Below are positions 16,593 to 25,153 of a stretch of DNA of 40,132 bases, in pieces. The stretch's first letter is position 1. The number at the start of each line of letters is the position of its first letter. The notes under the pieces were generated by a model, which made no database searches, had not been told where the DNA came from, and was given only the letters and a program-made list of their open reading frames with translations. The position numbers and the translations under genes were made by a program. The DNA is from Chitinophagales bacterium (GTDB lineage Bacteria; Bacteroidota; Bacteroidia; Chitinophagales; UBA10324): positions 1-40,132 of the forward strand of contig JANWXQ010000035.1 in the NCBI GenBank assembly GCA_025057275.1, written 5' to 3'.

Positions 16593-17948
16593 TCACAGAA
16601 CAAATCCGAAAAACAGGTAGAGCAGCAAAGAAACTGTAAAAGCACAAAGGGTGTAAGGAAGTTGCGACAAGGCATGCTCTACGTTATTGGTTTCGGTGGC
16701 CTGCGCCGTTAATATGGTGGCGTCGGAGAACAGGCAGGCATTGGCACCGAACACACCGGCACTGACCACAGCACCAAGAGTGAGCAATATATGAGCGCCG
16801 CATGACTGAGCCAATGGAATGACCAACGGAATTACCACAGCATACAACCCCCATGAGCTTCCAGTTGCCCAGGCAATCATTCCCATGGCCAGAAAGAGGA
16901 CAGCCGGAAGCATCTGTCCGCTGATCAATGGCTGCACTTTTTCAATGACGTAACTGGTTAAACCCATCTGATCGCCAACCTCCTTGAGCACGTAGCTCAT
17001 GACCAAAAGAGCCAGGGCATATACCATGGAGTTGAAACCGCTGAATACCGTTTCGGAAAGGATGCGAAAGGAAGCGATACGACGAAACAGGTAAAAAAGA
17101 AAGGTAAACAACACGGCAATCATCACACCTTTCAGTGCATCAAAGTCCAGAAAAAACGTAGCCAGCAACAATACGGCCAGCGGTATCAGAAAATACATGG
17201 GTGCAGCCGGTTGCGCACGGAACAAGTGGCTGGCAGGTGAGGCGGCAACAGCTTGCATACGTTGCGGCGCATGGAGCTCGGCTTTACGCATGCGTCCGAA
17301 GAGAGGCAGCCAGCCCATCACCACCACCGGAACCAGCAACACCGATATCCAACCATAAAGCACATAAGGGATGACTGACCAGTAAGCGATATTTCCGGTG
17401 CCGCTGGCGGCAAATCCGCATTCTTCCAGGATGCTGCCAATGAACAGCGTCCAGGTGGATAGCGGAACAATAACGCATACCGAAGCTGCTGTGGCATTGA
17501 CGATGTAGGCCAGTAGTTCACGCGAAATGCGAAAGGTATCGGTTACCCGTTTCATGGTTGACCCGGTAGTCAGGGCGCTCAAATAGTCATCCAGAAACAG
17601 CACGATGCCCAGCAGCCATGTGCTGAGCAGGGCCGTTCGCCGCGAGGGAATGTTTTTCAGCATCATTCCGGCAAACGATTGGGCGGCGCCGCTGCCCATC
17701 AGCAGGCCGATCAGCGAACCATAAAGCCCGCAAACCAGTATCACCCAGATGGTTTCTTTATCCATCATAACTTTATACAATGCCTCCACAAAGCCGCTGA
17801 AAAAATCAGGCCCGCCCTTCAGGGAGATGATGACAAAGCCGGTCAAACAGCCCAGCAACAACGGTTCAAAGGAAGTGCGCAAGCGGATGGCCAGCACGAT
17901 AACCAGCAAGGGCGGTATCAGCGACAGCGCTCCGTATTCTGAAGTCAT
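16593..17948 (-). CDS. NhaC-family Na+/H+ antiporter-like transporter
   Basis: Inner-membrane transporter of the NhaC/YqkI type, 451 residues, with about eleven hydrophobic segments. Conserved features include LLSTWLLGIVLFLDDYLSALTTGSTMKRV, with the Asp-Asp pair, and ATGSSWGLYAVVIPLVIPLA. Some members exchange organic acids or amino acids for Na+/H+ rather than simple cations. Lying between an aldehyde dehydrogenase and a GNAT/aminotransferase pair, a substrate importer is as likely as a housekeeping antiporter. The gene starts with ATG 66 nt after the dehydrogenase, and the GNAT gene follows after 4 nt. Substrate is uncertain. Confidence 0.88.
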   Translation of the reverse strand: MTSEYGALSLIPPLLVIVLAIRLRTSFEPLLLGCLTGFVIISLKGGPDFFSGFVEALYKVMMDKETIWVILVCGLYGSLIGLLMGSGAAQSFAGMMLKNIPSRRTALLSTWLLGIVLFLDDYLSALTTGSTMKRVTDTFRISRELLAYIVNATAASVCVIVPLSTWTLFIGSILEECGFAASGTGNIAYWSVIPYVLYGWISVLLVPVVVMGWLPLFGRMRKAELHAPQRMQAVAASPASHLFRAQPAAPMYFLIPLAVLLLATFFLDFDALKGVMIAVLFTFLFYLFRRIASFRILSETVFSGFNSMVYALALLVMSYVLKEVGDQMGLTSYVIEKVQPLISGQMLPAVLFLAMGMIAWATGSSWGLYAVVIPLVIPLAQSCGAHILLTLGAVVSAGVFGANACLFSDATILTAQATETNNVEHALSQLPYTLCAFTVSLLLYLFFGFVL

Positions 17949-18014
17949 GCAAACTGCAAGATCGCTACATCCGGCTGGGTTTTCAGCCTGTAAGCCAATT
18001 TTTTCTTACCGGCT

Positions 18015-19439
18015 TTACGTTGACAGGTTTATCGTAATAAGTTTTTTTTCCATGTATTCCAACATCCCTTCGCTGCCGCTTTCATGTCCCAGCCCGCTCT
18101 GCTTCCAGCCTCCGAAGGGCGCTTCCGTGCCGTGGGGTGCCCAGTCGTTAATGCCGATCATGCCAAACTGCAGACCTTCCGCAGCCGCATAAGCCATCTT
18201 CAGGTTGTTGGTCCACACGTAGGCGGCCAGGCCGTATGGGGTATCGTTTGCCTGCTGAAGCACTTCTTCCAGATCGCTGAAGGGTGTAACAGGCAATACA
18301 GGTCCGAAAATCTCCTGCTGCCGGAACACCGGCGCTGCCTGCCGGTCAGCCACGACAGCGGGCGTAACGAAAAACCCTTTGTCCAATGTTTGTCCGCCTG
18401 TAAGCACGGTGGCACCCTGTTGTTTGCTGTGTTCCAGGAGAGTGAGCACATGCTCCTGCTGTCGTTTGTTGATCAGCGGCCCCATGGCCACCCCTTCTTC
18501 CAATCCATAGCCTACGCGCAACTGCCGGGCATGCTCACTGCTCAGATGAAGAAAATCATCATAAATGCGTTGAGCCACATAAAAGCGCTGGGGCACGTTG
18601 CAAACCTGACCGGCATTACGAAAACGTCCCGTCACTGCTGTGCGGGCAATTTGCTCCAGCGGAACATCTTCAAAGATGAGCACCGGCGCATTCCCTCCGA
18701 GTTCCAGCGCCAGCCTTTTCACCGTTCGTGAGGCGCCGTCCATCAGCAATTTGCCTACTCGCGTGCTTCCGGTAAAGGAAATTTTACGGACAGCAGGATG
18801 ATTCAAAAACGACTCGCCGATGCGGGCGGCATCGCCGTTCACCAAGTTGGCCACACCGGCCGGCAGGCCGGTTTCGTGAAGCGCCTGGAACAGGTTCATA
18901 GATGATAACGGAGTATATTCCGATCCCTTGCAAACCACTGTGCAGCCGGCAGCCAGGGCAGCGGCGCAGGCACGGGCCAGGTTATAGGCAGGGAAGTTCC
19001 AGGCAGTAATGATGCCCACCACCCCCATAGGTTCCCAAACCACCTGCATGCGCTTTTCTGCCCGTTTGGACGGAATCACGCGCCCGTAGGCCCGTTTGGC
19101 TTCTTCTCCGTACCACTCAAACAAGTCAGCAGCTACCATCCACTCGCCCAAAGCTTCTTTCAGCGGTTTTCCGGCTTCCATCGTGGTTTCAGGCGCAAAG
19201 CGCTCGGCATGGGAGCGGATCAGATCGGCACACCGGCGCAGAAAGGCGCCCCGTTCCCATCCCGATAACTTTTTCCAGGATGCAAAAGCCGATTCGGCAG
19301 CGGCAATGGCCTCCAGACTGTCCCGTTCATCGCCGAAAGGCACGTCGGCAAACCATTCTTCCGTAGCAGGATTTTGTACGTGCCATAGACCTCCCCCCAG
19401 GGCATCGCACCACCTGCCGTTGATGTATTGCTTTTTCAT
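18015..19439 (-). CDS. NAD(P)-dependent aldehyde dehydrogenase, succinate-semialdehyde/lactaldehyde type (second in cluster)
   Basis: A 474-residue aldehyde dehydrogenase. Catalytic residues: Asn148 (AWNFP), Lys171 (CKGSE), Glu246 (LELGGN) and the nucleophile Cys280 (NAGQVCN). The C-terminal EAPFGGWKQSGLGHESG is typical of the succinate-semialdehyde dehydrogenase branch. The GQVCN context also recalls lactaldehyde dehydrogenase AldA. It would oxidise the semialdehyde made by the neighbouring GabT-like enzyme. It is clearly different from the other dehydrogenase in the cluster, so the pair is not a recent duplication. The 44-nt gap upstream is AT-rich and has an inverted repeat. Confidence 0.9.
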   Translation of the reverse strand: MKKQYINGRWCDALGGGLWHVQNPATEEWFADVPFGDERDSLEAIAAAESAFASWKKLSGWERGAFLRRCADLIRSHAERFAPETTMEAGKPLKEALGEWMVAADLFEWYGEEAKRAYGRVIPSKRAEKRMQVVWEPMGVVGIITAWNFPAYNLARACAAALAAGCTVVCKGSEYTPLSSMNLFQALHETGLPAGVANLVNGDAARIGESFLNHPAVRKISFTGSTRVGKLLMDGASRTVKRLALELGGNAPVLIFEDVPLEQIARTAVTGRFRNAGQVCNVPQRFYVAQRIYDDFLHLSSEHARQLRVGYGLEEGVAMGPLINKRQQEHVLTLLEHSKQQGATVLTGGQTLDKGFFVTPAVVADRQAAPVFRQQEIFGPVLPVTPFSDLEEVLQQANDTPYGLAAYVWTNNLKMAYAAAEGLQFGMIGINDWAPHGTEAPFGGWKQSGLGHESGSEGMLEYMEKKLITINLST

Positions 19440-19451
19440 GATTCGGACTGT

Positions 19452-19478
19452 GTTTACGTATTAAAATTTTTAGTAAAC
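19452..19478. promoter_or_regulatory. AT-rich inverted repeat GTTTAC-N15-GTAAAC
   Basis: GTTTAC (19452-19457) and GTAAAC (19473-19478) are exact inverted arms flanking an AT-only core. The site lies in the 44-nt gap before the second aldehyde dehydrogenase. It could be an operator for a winged-helix or Lrp-type dimer, or an A-rich translation leader, which is usual in this phylum. Weak on its own. Confidence 0.3.
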
Positions 19479-19483
19479 AAAAA

Positions 19484-20917
19484 TCACGTACCTACAAATC
19501 GCTGCAGGATGACCTGCAACTCCCAGTCGGGCACTTCACCGGTGCGCCGGTAAACAATTTTTTTCTCCGCATCCATCAGATACCATTTCGGAAAGGAACG
19601 AAGATTGTACAAGCGGTGCAGCGCCGGCTTTGCATCGGGTTCCGACAGGTAAATCCAGCTGGCCGGCAGATGGACCGAATCCACGAAGGCCCAGCATTCC
19701 GGCAACCGGGGTCCCTTAGCCATGCAGACCGTAACAATACGCAGGCCTTTTGGCAGGTAAGGGTCAGCCAGTTCGCGCAGTATAGGCAATTCCTTTCGGC
19801 AGTGATGGCATTCCGGATCCCAGAAGATGAGCAGGGTATAGCGACGGAACAAAGTGTCCAGCCGGACGGGTCGGCCATACCGGTCCTGCAGGTTGGCATC
19901 GCGGGCGCGATCGCCGGTGAGCGTGCCGGGCATCCAGGCGGCCAGGTCAGCCAGCTTCTGCCGGTTCTCTTCATCCAGCCAGTTGGCGCGTCCGGTTTTC
20001 ACATAGGTGGTGTACAAATAATAAAATACCTCATCCATGCTGAAGCGGGTCATGTGGGCAAAGGAATACATGAGGTAACTGAAATAATACTGCACTGCTT
20101 CAGGATAAGGCTGCAGGGCTTGAAGGAGGGCTTCAGCAAATTGTTGTGCATCGGCCGGATTGTTGTAGAGTTTGAAAACGGTCAGATCCAGCCAGTCCAT
20201 CCACAGCGGGCAGCTCATTTTGCGGTGCACGTCGCGGCTGCTGGCTGCAGCCAGGGCAGCCTGATGATAGGCGCTCTCACGCAACCGGCGGCGCTCCTCC
20301 AGCGGCTGATCGGAATTCAGCCAGGTGCGGCCATCGGGAAGCAGCGTCCATTGCACGACGGTGTCCAGCAACGTGCCGGCATGTGCGGCCTGAACGCTAA
20401 GCTGGTAGCGGCGAAGGCTTTGTTCCCAAACTACAAGGGAATCAAAAGACGCGGCACTTTGCGTAAGCCGCCACAGATCATTAAGCGAATCAAGCAGCCT
20501 GAGCCGGGTCTGAAAGGCATCATAATATTTTACATACGATTCATTTAAGAAGTTGCCGGATATAAGCGCCCGGGAATAAGGCTTGTCCACCAGGGTTTCC
20601 ACCGTCCATCGGCGGCTTTCTTTGTCCAGCAAGCAGGAAAAAAACGTATAGCGGGCATGGCGGCCTCGCTTGTACATCAGGGCATAAATACCGGGAGCAA
20701 GGAACGTGTCGGACTGCAGCCGGGCAAAGCCATCGGCATTTTTTACTGCATAAAACAGGGGAATGGCTTTCTTTCCCCAGGTGCGTCCAAACCAAACGGT
20801 GTCCGTAGGCAAATGCATGATCCGGATACCGATGTCCACCTGTGCCGAAACCTTTGCAGCATGAAGCACGCTTGCCAGCAGCAGGAAAACAATCAGGGCG
20901 GCAGGATGTTTGGTCAT
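19484..20917 (-). CDS. TlpA-like thioredoxin-fold protein with N-terminal DUF5106-like region
   Basis: Periplasmic protein of 477 residues. A signal peptide ending near KVSAQ is followed by a beta-rich segment (about 28-115), a long helical middle part (about 120-330), and a C-terminal thioredoxin domain. That domain has the redox motif CHHC (residues 370-373) after LLIFWDPE, and the FPKWYLMD cis-Pro segment. This layout is common among Bacteroidota TlpA/DUF5106 proteins, which act as envelope thiol-disulphide reductases. Its target is unknown. It sits inside the catabolic run between the SpmAB-like protein and aldehyde dehydrogenase 2, and may keep a cluster-encoded envelope protein reduced. 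That link is inference. Confidence 0.83.
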   Translation of the reverse strand: MTKHPAALIVFLLLASVLHAAKVSAQVDIGIRIMHLPTDTVWFGRTWGKKAIPLFYAVKNADGFARLQSDTFLAPGIYALMYKRGRHARYTFFSCLLDKESRRWTVETLVDKPYSRALISGNFLNESYVKYYDAFQTRLRLLDSLNDLWRLTQSAASFDSLVVWEQSLRRYQLSVQAAHAGTLLDTVVQWTLLPDGRTWLNSDQPLEERRRLRESAYHQAALAAASSRDVHRKMSCPLWMDWLDLTVFKLYNNPADAQQFAEALLQALQPYPEAVQYYFSYLMYSFAHMTRFSMDEVFYYLYTTYVKTGRANWLDEENRQKLADLAAWMPGTLTGDRARDANLQDRYGRPVRLDTLFRRYTLLIFWDPECHHCRKELPILRELADPYLPKGLRIVTVCMAKGPRLPECWAFVDSVHLPASWIYLSEPDAKPALHRLYNLRSFPKWYLMDAEKKIVYRRTGEVPDWELQVILQRFVGT

Positions 20918-20941
20918 AGCTCACTGCACAAACGGAAAATT

Positions 20942-20953
20942 AACAGATCTGTT
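20942..20953. promoter_or_regulatory. Perfect 12-bp palindrome AACAGATCTGTT
   Basis: A self-complementary 12-mer in the 53-nt gap between the SpmAB-like gene and the TlpA-like gene. It could be a regulator half-site pair within the operon. No promoter element is clear beside it, so the function is open. Confidence 0.3.
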
Positions 20954-20970
20954 CAGGCGGAAGCAAGCCA

Positions 20971-22401
20971 CTAATCGGCGAAATAGATACTTACCACTGC
21001 TATGGCGGTAAGCACACAGACCAAATCCACCAGCAACATGGCACCGATGGTGTAGCGGGTGTTTTTCACCTGAACGGCTCCGTAATACAGCGCTACCACG
21101 TAAAATGTGGTTTCGGCAGCGCCCTGAAAGAGCGTGGACAGAATGCCTGCAAAAGAATCGGGACCATACGTTTTCATGGCATCCAGCATAAAAGCCCTGG
21201 AACCGCCGGCGCTGAACGGGCGCATGAGCGCTACCGGAATGGCTTCGATAATACCCTCGCTGACGCCCAGGCGCTGTAATCCTGCACCAAGCCCGCCGAT
21301 TACCAGTTCCATAAGGCCGCTGTTTCTAAACAGACTGATGGCGCCCAGCAGCGCTACCATGTAGGGAAGAATCCGCAGGCCGGTCTGAAACCCTTCTTTG
21401 GCTCCGGTAACAAAAGAATCAAACAGGTTGGTGTTGTTGGCCTGGAATTCTTTTTCCTTCCACCATGCGTATGCAATAATTGCTAATATGATGAACAGCA
21501 GCAGGCCGTTGCTCAGGTTGGCGGTAAACGAGAGTCGCATACTCAGGCTCATGCGGGTAAGCAGGAACAGCAGCAGGGCAATCAGGGCAGCTATGCCGCC
21601 CACCACCATCACCACCACCGGTTGCAACAGGTTGATGCGCTGGCGCAGCCCGACAATCACCAGCGCCGCCACTGTTCCGATGAATGAGGTGATGATCAGC
21701 GGCAACATGATATCGGTGGGATTGGCGGCCTGGAGCGCGGCACGATAACTGATCAGCGAAGTGGGTATCAGGGTAAGTCCGGCAGCATGTAGGGTCAGAA
21801 ACATGATCTGACTGTTGGTTGCCACGTCTTTGTTCGGGTTGACTTCCTGCATGCTCTGCATAGCTTTCAGGCCGAACGGTGTTGCCGCATTATCCAGACC
21901 CAGCAGATTGGCGGCAAAATTCATGGTCATGAATCCATAGGCCGGATGGCCCTTGGGCAGATCCGGAAAGATGCGGGTGAAAAACGGAGCCAGCCTGCGT
22001 GATAACTGCTCGGTGGCTCGTGAATCAGTGAGCAGTTGCATGAGTCCGCAGAAAAAGGTGAGGTAACCGATCAGGGGCAACCACAGGTCAGTAACCGCAT
22101 AACGGCAGGTGGGAAACAAGCCGTCAGCCGGTTGCTTGCCGTAGCTTACCTCCACCAGTCCGGCTTCATTGAGGCGCAACAGGGTGTCGCTGCGCACGAT
22201 ACCTTCTGCTCCGGCCCGGCGGAGTTGCTCCAACAAACTGTCTGGCACCTGGTGCGGCTCCCACTGACCGATCACCACCGGCTGACCCTGCTTGCCGTTC
22301 AGCAGGGGTCCCAGCGAATACATCTGACCGGCAAGCAACTGCACGAAGGCCCATCCTATGCTGGCAAGCAGCAGAAAGGCAAAAAAGCGGGCCAATACCA
22401 T
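20971..22401 (-). CDS. Fused SpmA-SpmB-like nucleoside-recognition (Gate) membrane protein
   Basis: Integral membrane protein of 476 residues that joins two Gate-domain halves. The first half resembles SpmA (NLLGLDNAATPFGLKAMQ, then AGLTLIPTSLISYRAA). The second resembles SpmB (ILPYMVALLGAISLFRNSG, IPVALMRPFSAGGSR, GAAETTFYVVALYYG). In Bacillus these are two separate spore-maturation genes. Non-sporulating bacteria also carry them, and the Gate superfamily is transporter-like. Residues about 30-110 form a large soluble loop between the first two hydrophobic segments. Placement between GabT-like and TlpA-like genes suggests inner-membrane passage of the cluster's substrate or product, by inference. 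Confidence 0.85.
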   Translation of the reverse strand: MVLARFFAFLLLASIGWAFVQLLAGQMYSLGPLLNGKQGQPVVIGQWEPHQVPDSLLEQLRRAGAEGIVRSDTLLRLNEAGLVEVSYGKQPADGLFPTCRYAVTDLWLPLIGYLTFFCGLMQLLTDSRATEQLSRRLAPFFTRIFPDLPKGHPAYGFMTMNFAANLLGLDNAATPFGLKAMQSMQEVNPNKDVATNSQIMFLTLHAAGLTLIPTSLISYRAALQAANPTDIMLPLIITSFIGTVAALVIVGLRQRINLLQPVVVMVVGGIAALIALLLFLLTRMSLSMRLSFTANLSNGLLLFIILAIIAYAWWKEKEFQANNTNLFDSFVTGAKEGFQTGLRILPYMVALLGAISLFRNSGLMELVIGGLGAGLQRLGVSEGIIEAIPVALMRPFSAGGSRAFMLDAMKTYGPDSFAGILSTLFQGAAETTFYVVALYYGAVQVKNTRYTIGAMLLVDLVCVLTAIAVVSIYFAD

Positions 22402-22430
22402 AGTCGCCTGATTGTTCGGATGGGTTCAGC

Positions 22431-23783
22431 TCAGGCGGTGAGCTCTGCCAGACTTTCTTCCATCAGGTCCAGACCGCGTTGCAATACGTGCTCTTCAATT
22501 ACCAGCGGACTGAGAATGCGCAAAATGTTGCCGTGAGCACCGGCTGTGATCAGAATCAGGCCTTTTTCATAGCAGCGCTGCACCATGGCTTTGCCCAGTT
22601 CCCCGTTTGGTTTGCTGATGTCGCCCTGATGCGACAGCTCCATAGCCATCATGGCGCCCAGACCACGAACGTCGGATATATGGTTAGGAAATCGCTTCTT
22701 CATGGCCTCAAAGCGTTGGCGGATGATGGAGCCCACCTGCTGTGCCTTTTCGTTGAGTCCTACATCCTTCATGTACTGGATGGTTGCCAAAGAAGCAGCG
22801 CAACAAACCGGATTGCCCAGATACGTGCCACCGATGGTTCCCGGATTGATGCCATCCATAATGTGTTGCTTTCCGATGACGGCGCCCAGGGGCATGCCAC
22901 TGGCGATGGACTTGGCCCAGGTGCTGATGTCGGGCACAATGTCGAAGTGCTCGTAGGCCGCCCATTTTCCCGTACGGCAAAAACCGGTTTGCACTTCATC
23001 CACAATCAATACGATGCCGTGCTGATCGCAGACACGACGAAGGCCCTGCAGGTATTTTACCGGAATCACATTGAAGCCACCTTCCCCCTGCACGCATTCC
23101 ACGATTATGGCGGCTGCATCTTTTTCGGAAACATAATAATAGAAAAATTCTTCAAGCTTTTTCAGATGATAATCGGCAAATTCTTCTTCGCTCATGCCGC
23201 GATGGTCGTGGGCATAGTCGGGAAAGGCCAGCCGGTACACTTCGGGCGCGAAGGGACCACAGCCCAGCCGGTAGCCTACCTTGCTGGTCAGCGAGGTGGC
23301 CATCAGCGTGCGGCCGTGAAAGGAACCGGTGTAGCAGATTACCGCCGGCCGGCGGGTGTATTGCCGGGCAATCTTGATGGCGTTTTCCACGCTCTCGGCG
23401 CCGGAGTTGGTCAGCATCACCTTGGTGGCTTCCCCATGCGGAAACAGTTCCACCAGCCGTTCGGCTACATCCAGATACAGGTCGTAGGCCGCTACGCCAA
23501 AGCAGGTATGCAGAAACCTGCCGGCTTGCTCCTGAATGGCTTTTACTACCGGAGGCGGACAGTGACCGGCATTGAGCACTCCGATGCCGCCGGTAAAGTC
23601 AATGAGCTCATAGCCATCGGCGTCGGTCACCTGGGCGCCCCGGGCCTGCTGCACGGTTGCAGGTGTAAAAATGCTCAGCGCATTCGGAACCAGTCGGCGG
23701 CGGCGGGCAAAGATGCGTTCGCTTTGCAGCCGCAGCTTATGTTGACCGGCTTCTTCTTCTTTTCGGGTGATGATGATGGACAT
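22431..23783 (-). CDS. 4-aminobutyrate aminotransferase-like class III transaminase (first in cluster)
   Basis: PLP-dependent omega-aminotransferase, 450 residues, very GabT-like. Landmarks: DFTGGIGVLNAGH (62-74), NSGAESVENAIKIAR (126-140), GSFHGRT, VQGEGGF (231-237), Asp262 (VDEVQ) and the PLP lysine Lys291 (WAKSIASG). It should convert GABA or a related omega-amino acid to the semialdehyde. The ATG at 23783 has an A/T-rich leader and begins the natural N-terminus (MSIIITRKEEE). The longer frame would start inside the aldehyde dehydrogenase gene. It lies 10 nt downstream of that dehydrogenase, which would oxidise its product, so the two form a GABA-to-succinate couple. Exact substrate not provable here. 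Confidence 0.9.
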   Translation of the reverse strand: MSIIITRKEEEAGQHKLRLQSERIFARRRRLVPNALSIFTPATVQQARGAQVTDADGYELIDFTGGIGVLNAGHCPPPVVKAIQEQAGRFLHTCFGVAAYDLYLDVAERLVELFPHGEATKVMLTNSGAESVENAIKIARQYTRRPAVICYTGSFHGRTLMATSLTSKVGYRLGCGPFAPEVYRLAFPDYAHDHRGMSEEEFADYHLKKLEEFFYYYVSEKDAAAIIVECVQGEGGFNVIPVKYLQGLRRVCDQHGIVLIVDEVQTGFCRTGKWAAYEHFDIVPDISTWAKSIASGMPLGAVIGKQHIMDGINPGTIGGTYLGNPVCCAASLATIQYMKDVGLNEKAQQVGSIIRQRFEAMKKRFPNHISDVRGLGAMMAMELSHQGDISKPNGELGKAMVQRCYEKGLILITAGAHGNILRILSPLVIEEHVLQRGLDLMEESLAELTA

Positions 23784-23793
23784 AAAATTATTT

Positions 23794-25152
23794 TTAATTG
23801 ATGTAAATGGTTTTGATGTTGACAAACTCCAGCATGCCGTAGCGGCCCAGCTCACGGCCGTAGCCGGACCGTTTCATGCCGCCAAAAGGAAAGCGCACAT
23901 CGCTGCGCATCAGGGAGTTGATAAACACACCGCCACATTCCAGCCGACGGGCCAACCGTTCGCCGCGCTGGCGGTCTGCGGTCCAGATGGTTGCGCCCAG
24001 TCCATATGCGCTCTGGTTGGCCAACGCAACAGCCTGCTCTTCATCCCGCACCCGGATCAGGACCCCTACCGGACCGAATAACTCTTCGGTGAACGCCGGC
24101 TGCAGGGGCGTTACAGCGTCCAGCAGCGTAGGGGCATAGTTGCAACCCTGACGCTGCCCGCCGGCCAATACATGGGCGCCCAACGCAACCGACCGGTTTT
24201 GCTGATCTTCCAACTTGTCTGCCAGGTCCAGGCGGGCCATGGGGCCGGTGGTGATGTCGCTATCCAGCGGATTTCCCTGCCGGTACTGCTGAAGGCCGTC
24301 AAGCAAGGCTTGCACGAAATCGTCGTAGATGCGTTCGGTTATCACAAGGCGCTTTGCGGCAATGCAACTTTGACCTGCATTCTGCATACGCGATTGCAAA
24401 GCCACAGCGGCAGCTTCGGCCAGCGGGGCATCTTCCAGAACGATAAAAGGATCGCTGCCCCCCAGTTCCAGTACGGTTTTTTTAATGTGTTTGCCGGCTA
24501 ACGCCGCTACAGCCGACCCGGCCCGCTCGCTGCCGGTAAGCGTAACCCCGCGCACCACCGGATGCGCCAGCACGGTTTCGGTAAGGTCTGTGTCGATAAT
24601 GAGCGACTGAAAAACGCCCTCAGGCATACCGGCTTCACGAAAGGCATGCTCCAAAGCTTTGCTGCACTGGCAAACATTGGGAGCATGCTTGAGCAGAAAG
24701 GCATTGCCGGCCATCAACGCGGGCACAGCGGCCCGAAGCACCTGCCAGAACGGAAAGTTCCATGGCATGATGCCCAGAATCACTCCCAGCGGTTCGTAGC
24801 TGATCCATGAGCGGGTGGCTTCACTGGGCACTTCCTCATCGGCCAGAAATGATTCCGCCTGCTCGGCAAAGTAGCGGCAGGCGACAATGCATTTTTCTAT
24901 TTCTGCCCGCCCTTCGCGAAGCACCTTTCCCATTTCCCGGGCCATGAGCCGGGCATAATCTTCCTTATTTTGTTCCAACTGACGGGCAAACGCAAGCAGG
25001 TAGGGTGCCCGCCGGGCCGGGGTCAATGCCTTCCAGTGTTGCCACCCTTTTTCGGCAGCAGCCAGTGCATCACCAACGGCAGCGGCATCCATTACCGGAT
25101 GTTCTTCCAAAACCTGCTGGTCGTACGGATTTATGGAATAGAAAAACTTCAT
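23794..25152 (-). CDS. NAD(P)-dependent succinate-semialdehyde dehydrogenase, GabD1-like (first in cluster)
   Basis: A 452-residue aldehyde dehydrogenase of the short succinate-semialdehyde dehydrogenase branch. The segment YEPLGVILGIMPWNFPFWQV is typical. Catalytic residues: Asn132, Lys155 (LLKHA), Glu229 (LELGG) and Cys263 (NAGQSCIAAKR). It would oxidise succinic semialdehyde, or a homologous semialdehyde, to the acid entering central metabolism. The ATG is 1 nt after the susD stop, so outer-membrane uptake and this enzyme are translated from the same message. The GabT-like gene follows after 10 nt. Confidence 0.9.
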   Translation of the reverse strand: MKFFYSINPYDQQVLEEHPVMDAAAVGDALAAAEKGWQHWKALTPARRAPYLLAFARQLEQNKEDYARLMAREMGKVLREGRAEIEKCIVACRYFAEQAESFLADEEVPSEATRSWISYEPLGVILGIMPWNFPFWQVLRAAVPALMAGNAFLLKHAPNVCQCSKALEHAFREAGMPEGVFQSLIIDTDLTETVLAHPVVRGVTLTGSERAGSAVAALAGKHIKKTVLELGGSDPFIVLEDAPLAEAAAVALQSRMQNAGQSCIAAKRLVITERIYDDFVQALLDGLQQYRQGNPLDSDITTGPMARLDLADKLEDQQNRSVALGAHVLAGGQRQGCNYAPTLLDAVTPLQPAFTEELFGPVGVLIRVRDEEQAVALANQSAYGLGATIWTADRQRGERLARRLECGGVFINSLMRSDVRFPFGGMKRSGYGRELGRYGMLEFVNIKTIYIN

Positions 25153-25153
25153 A

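Noticed and set aside
19616-20548. 310-codon plus-strand frame opposite the TlpA-like gene
   Set aside because: Antisense shadow without domain or start signals.
22479-23801. 440-codon open frame on the plus strand across GabT-like aminotransferase 1
   Set aside because: It is antisense to a well-supported enzyme with all catalytic residues; the translation is rich in His, Gly and Gln with no domain pattern. Long antisense frames are expected at this GC content.
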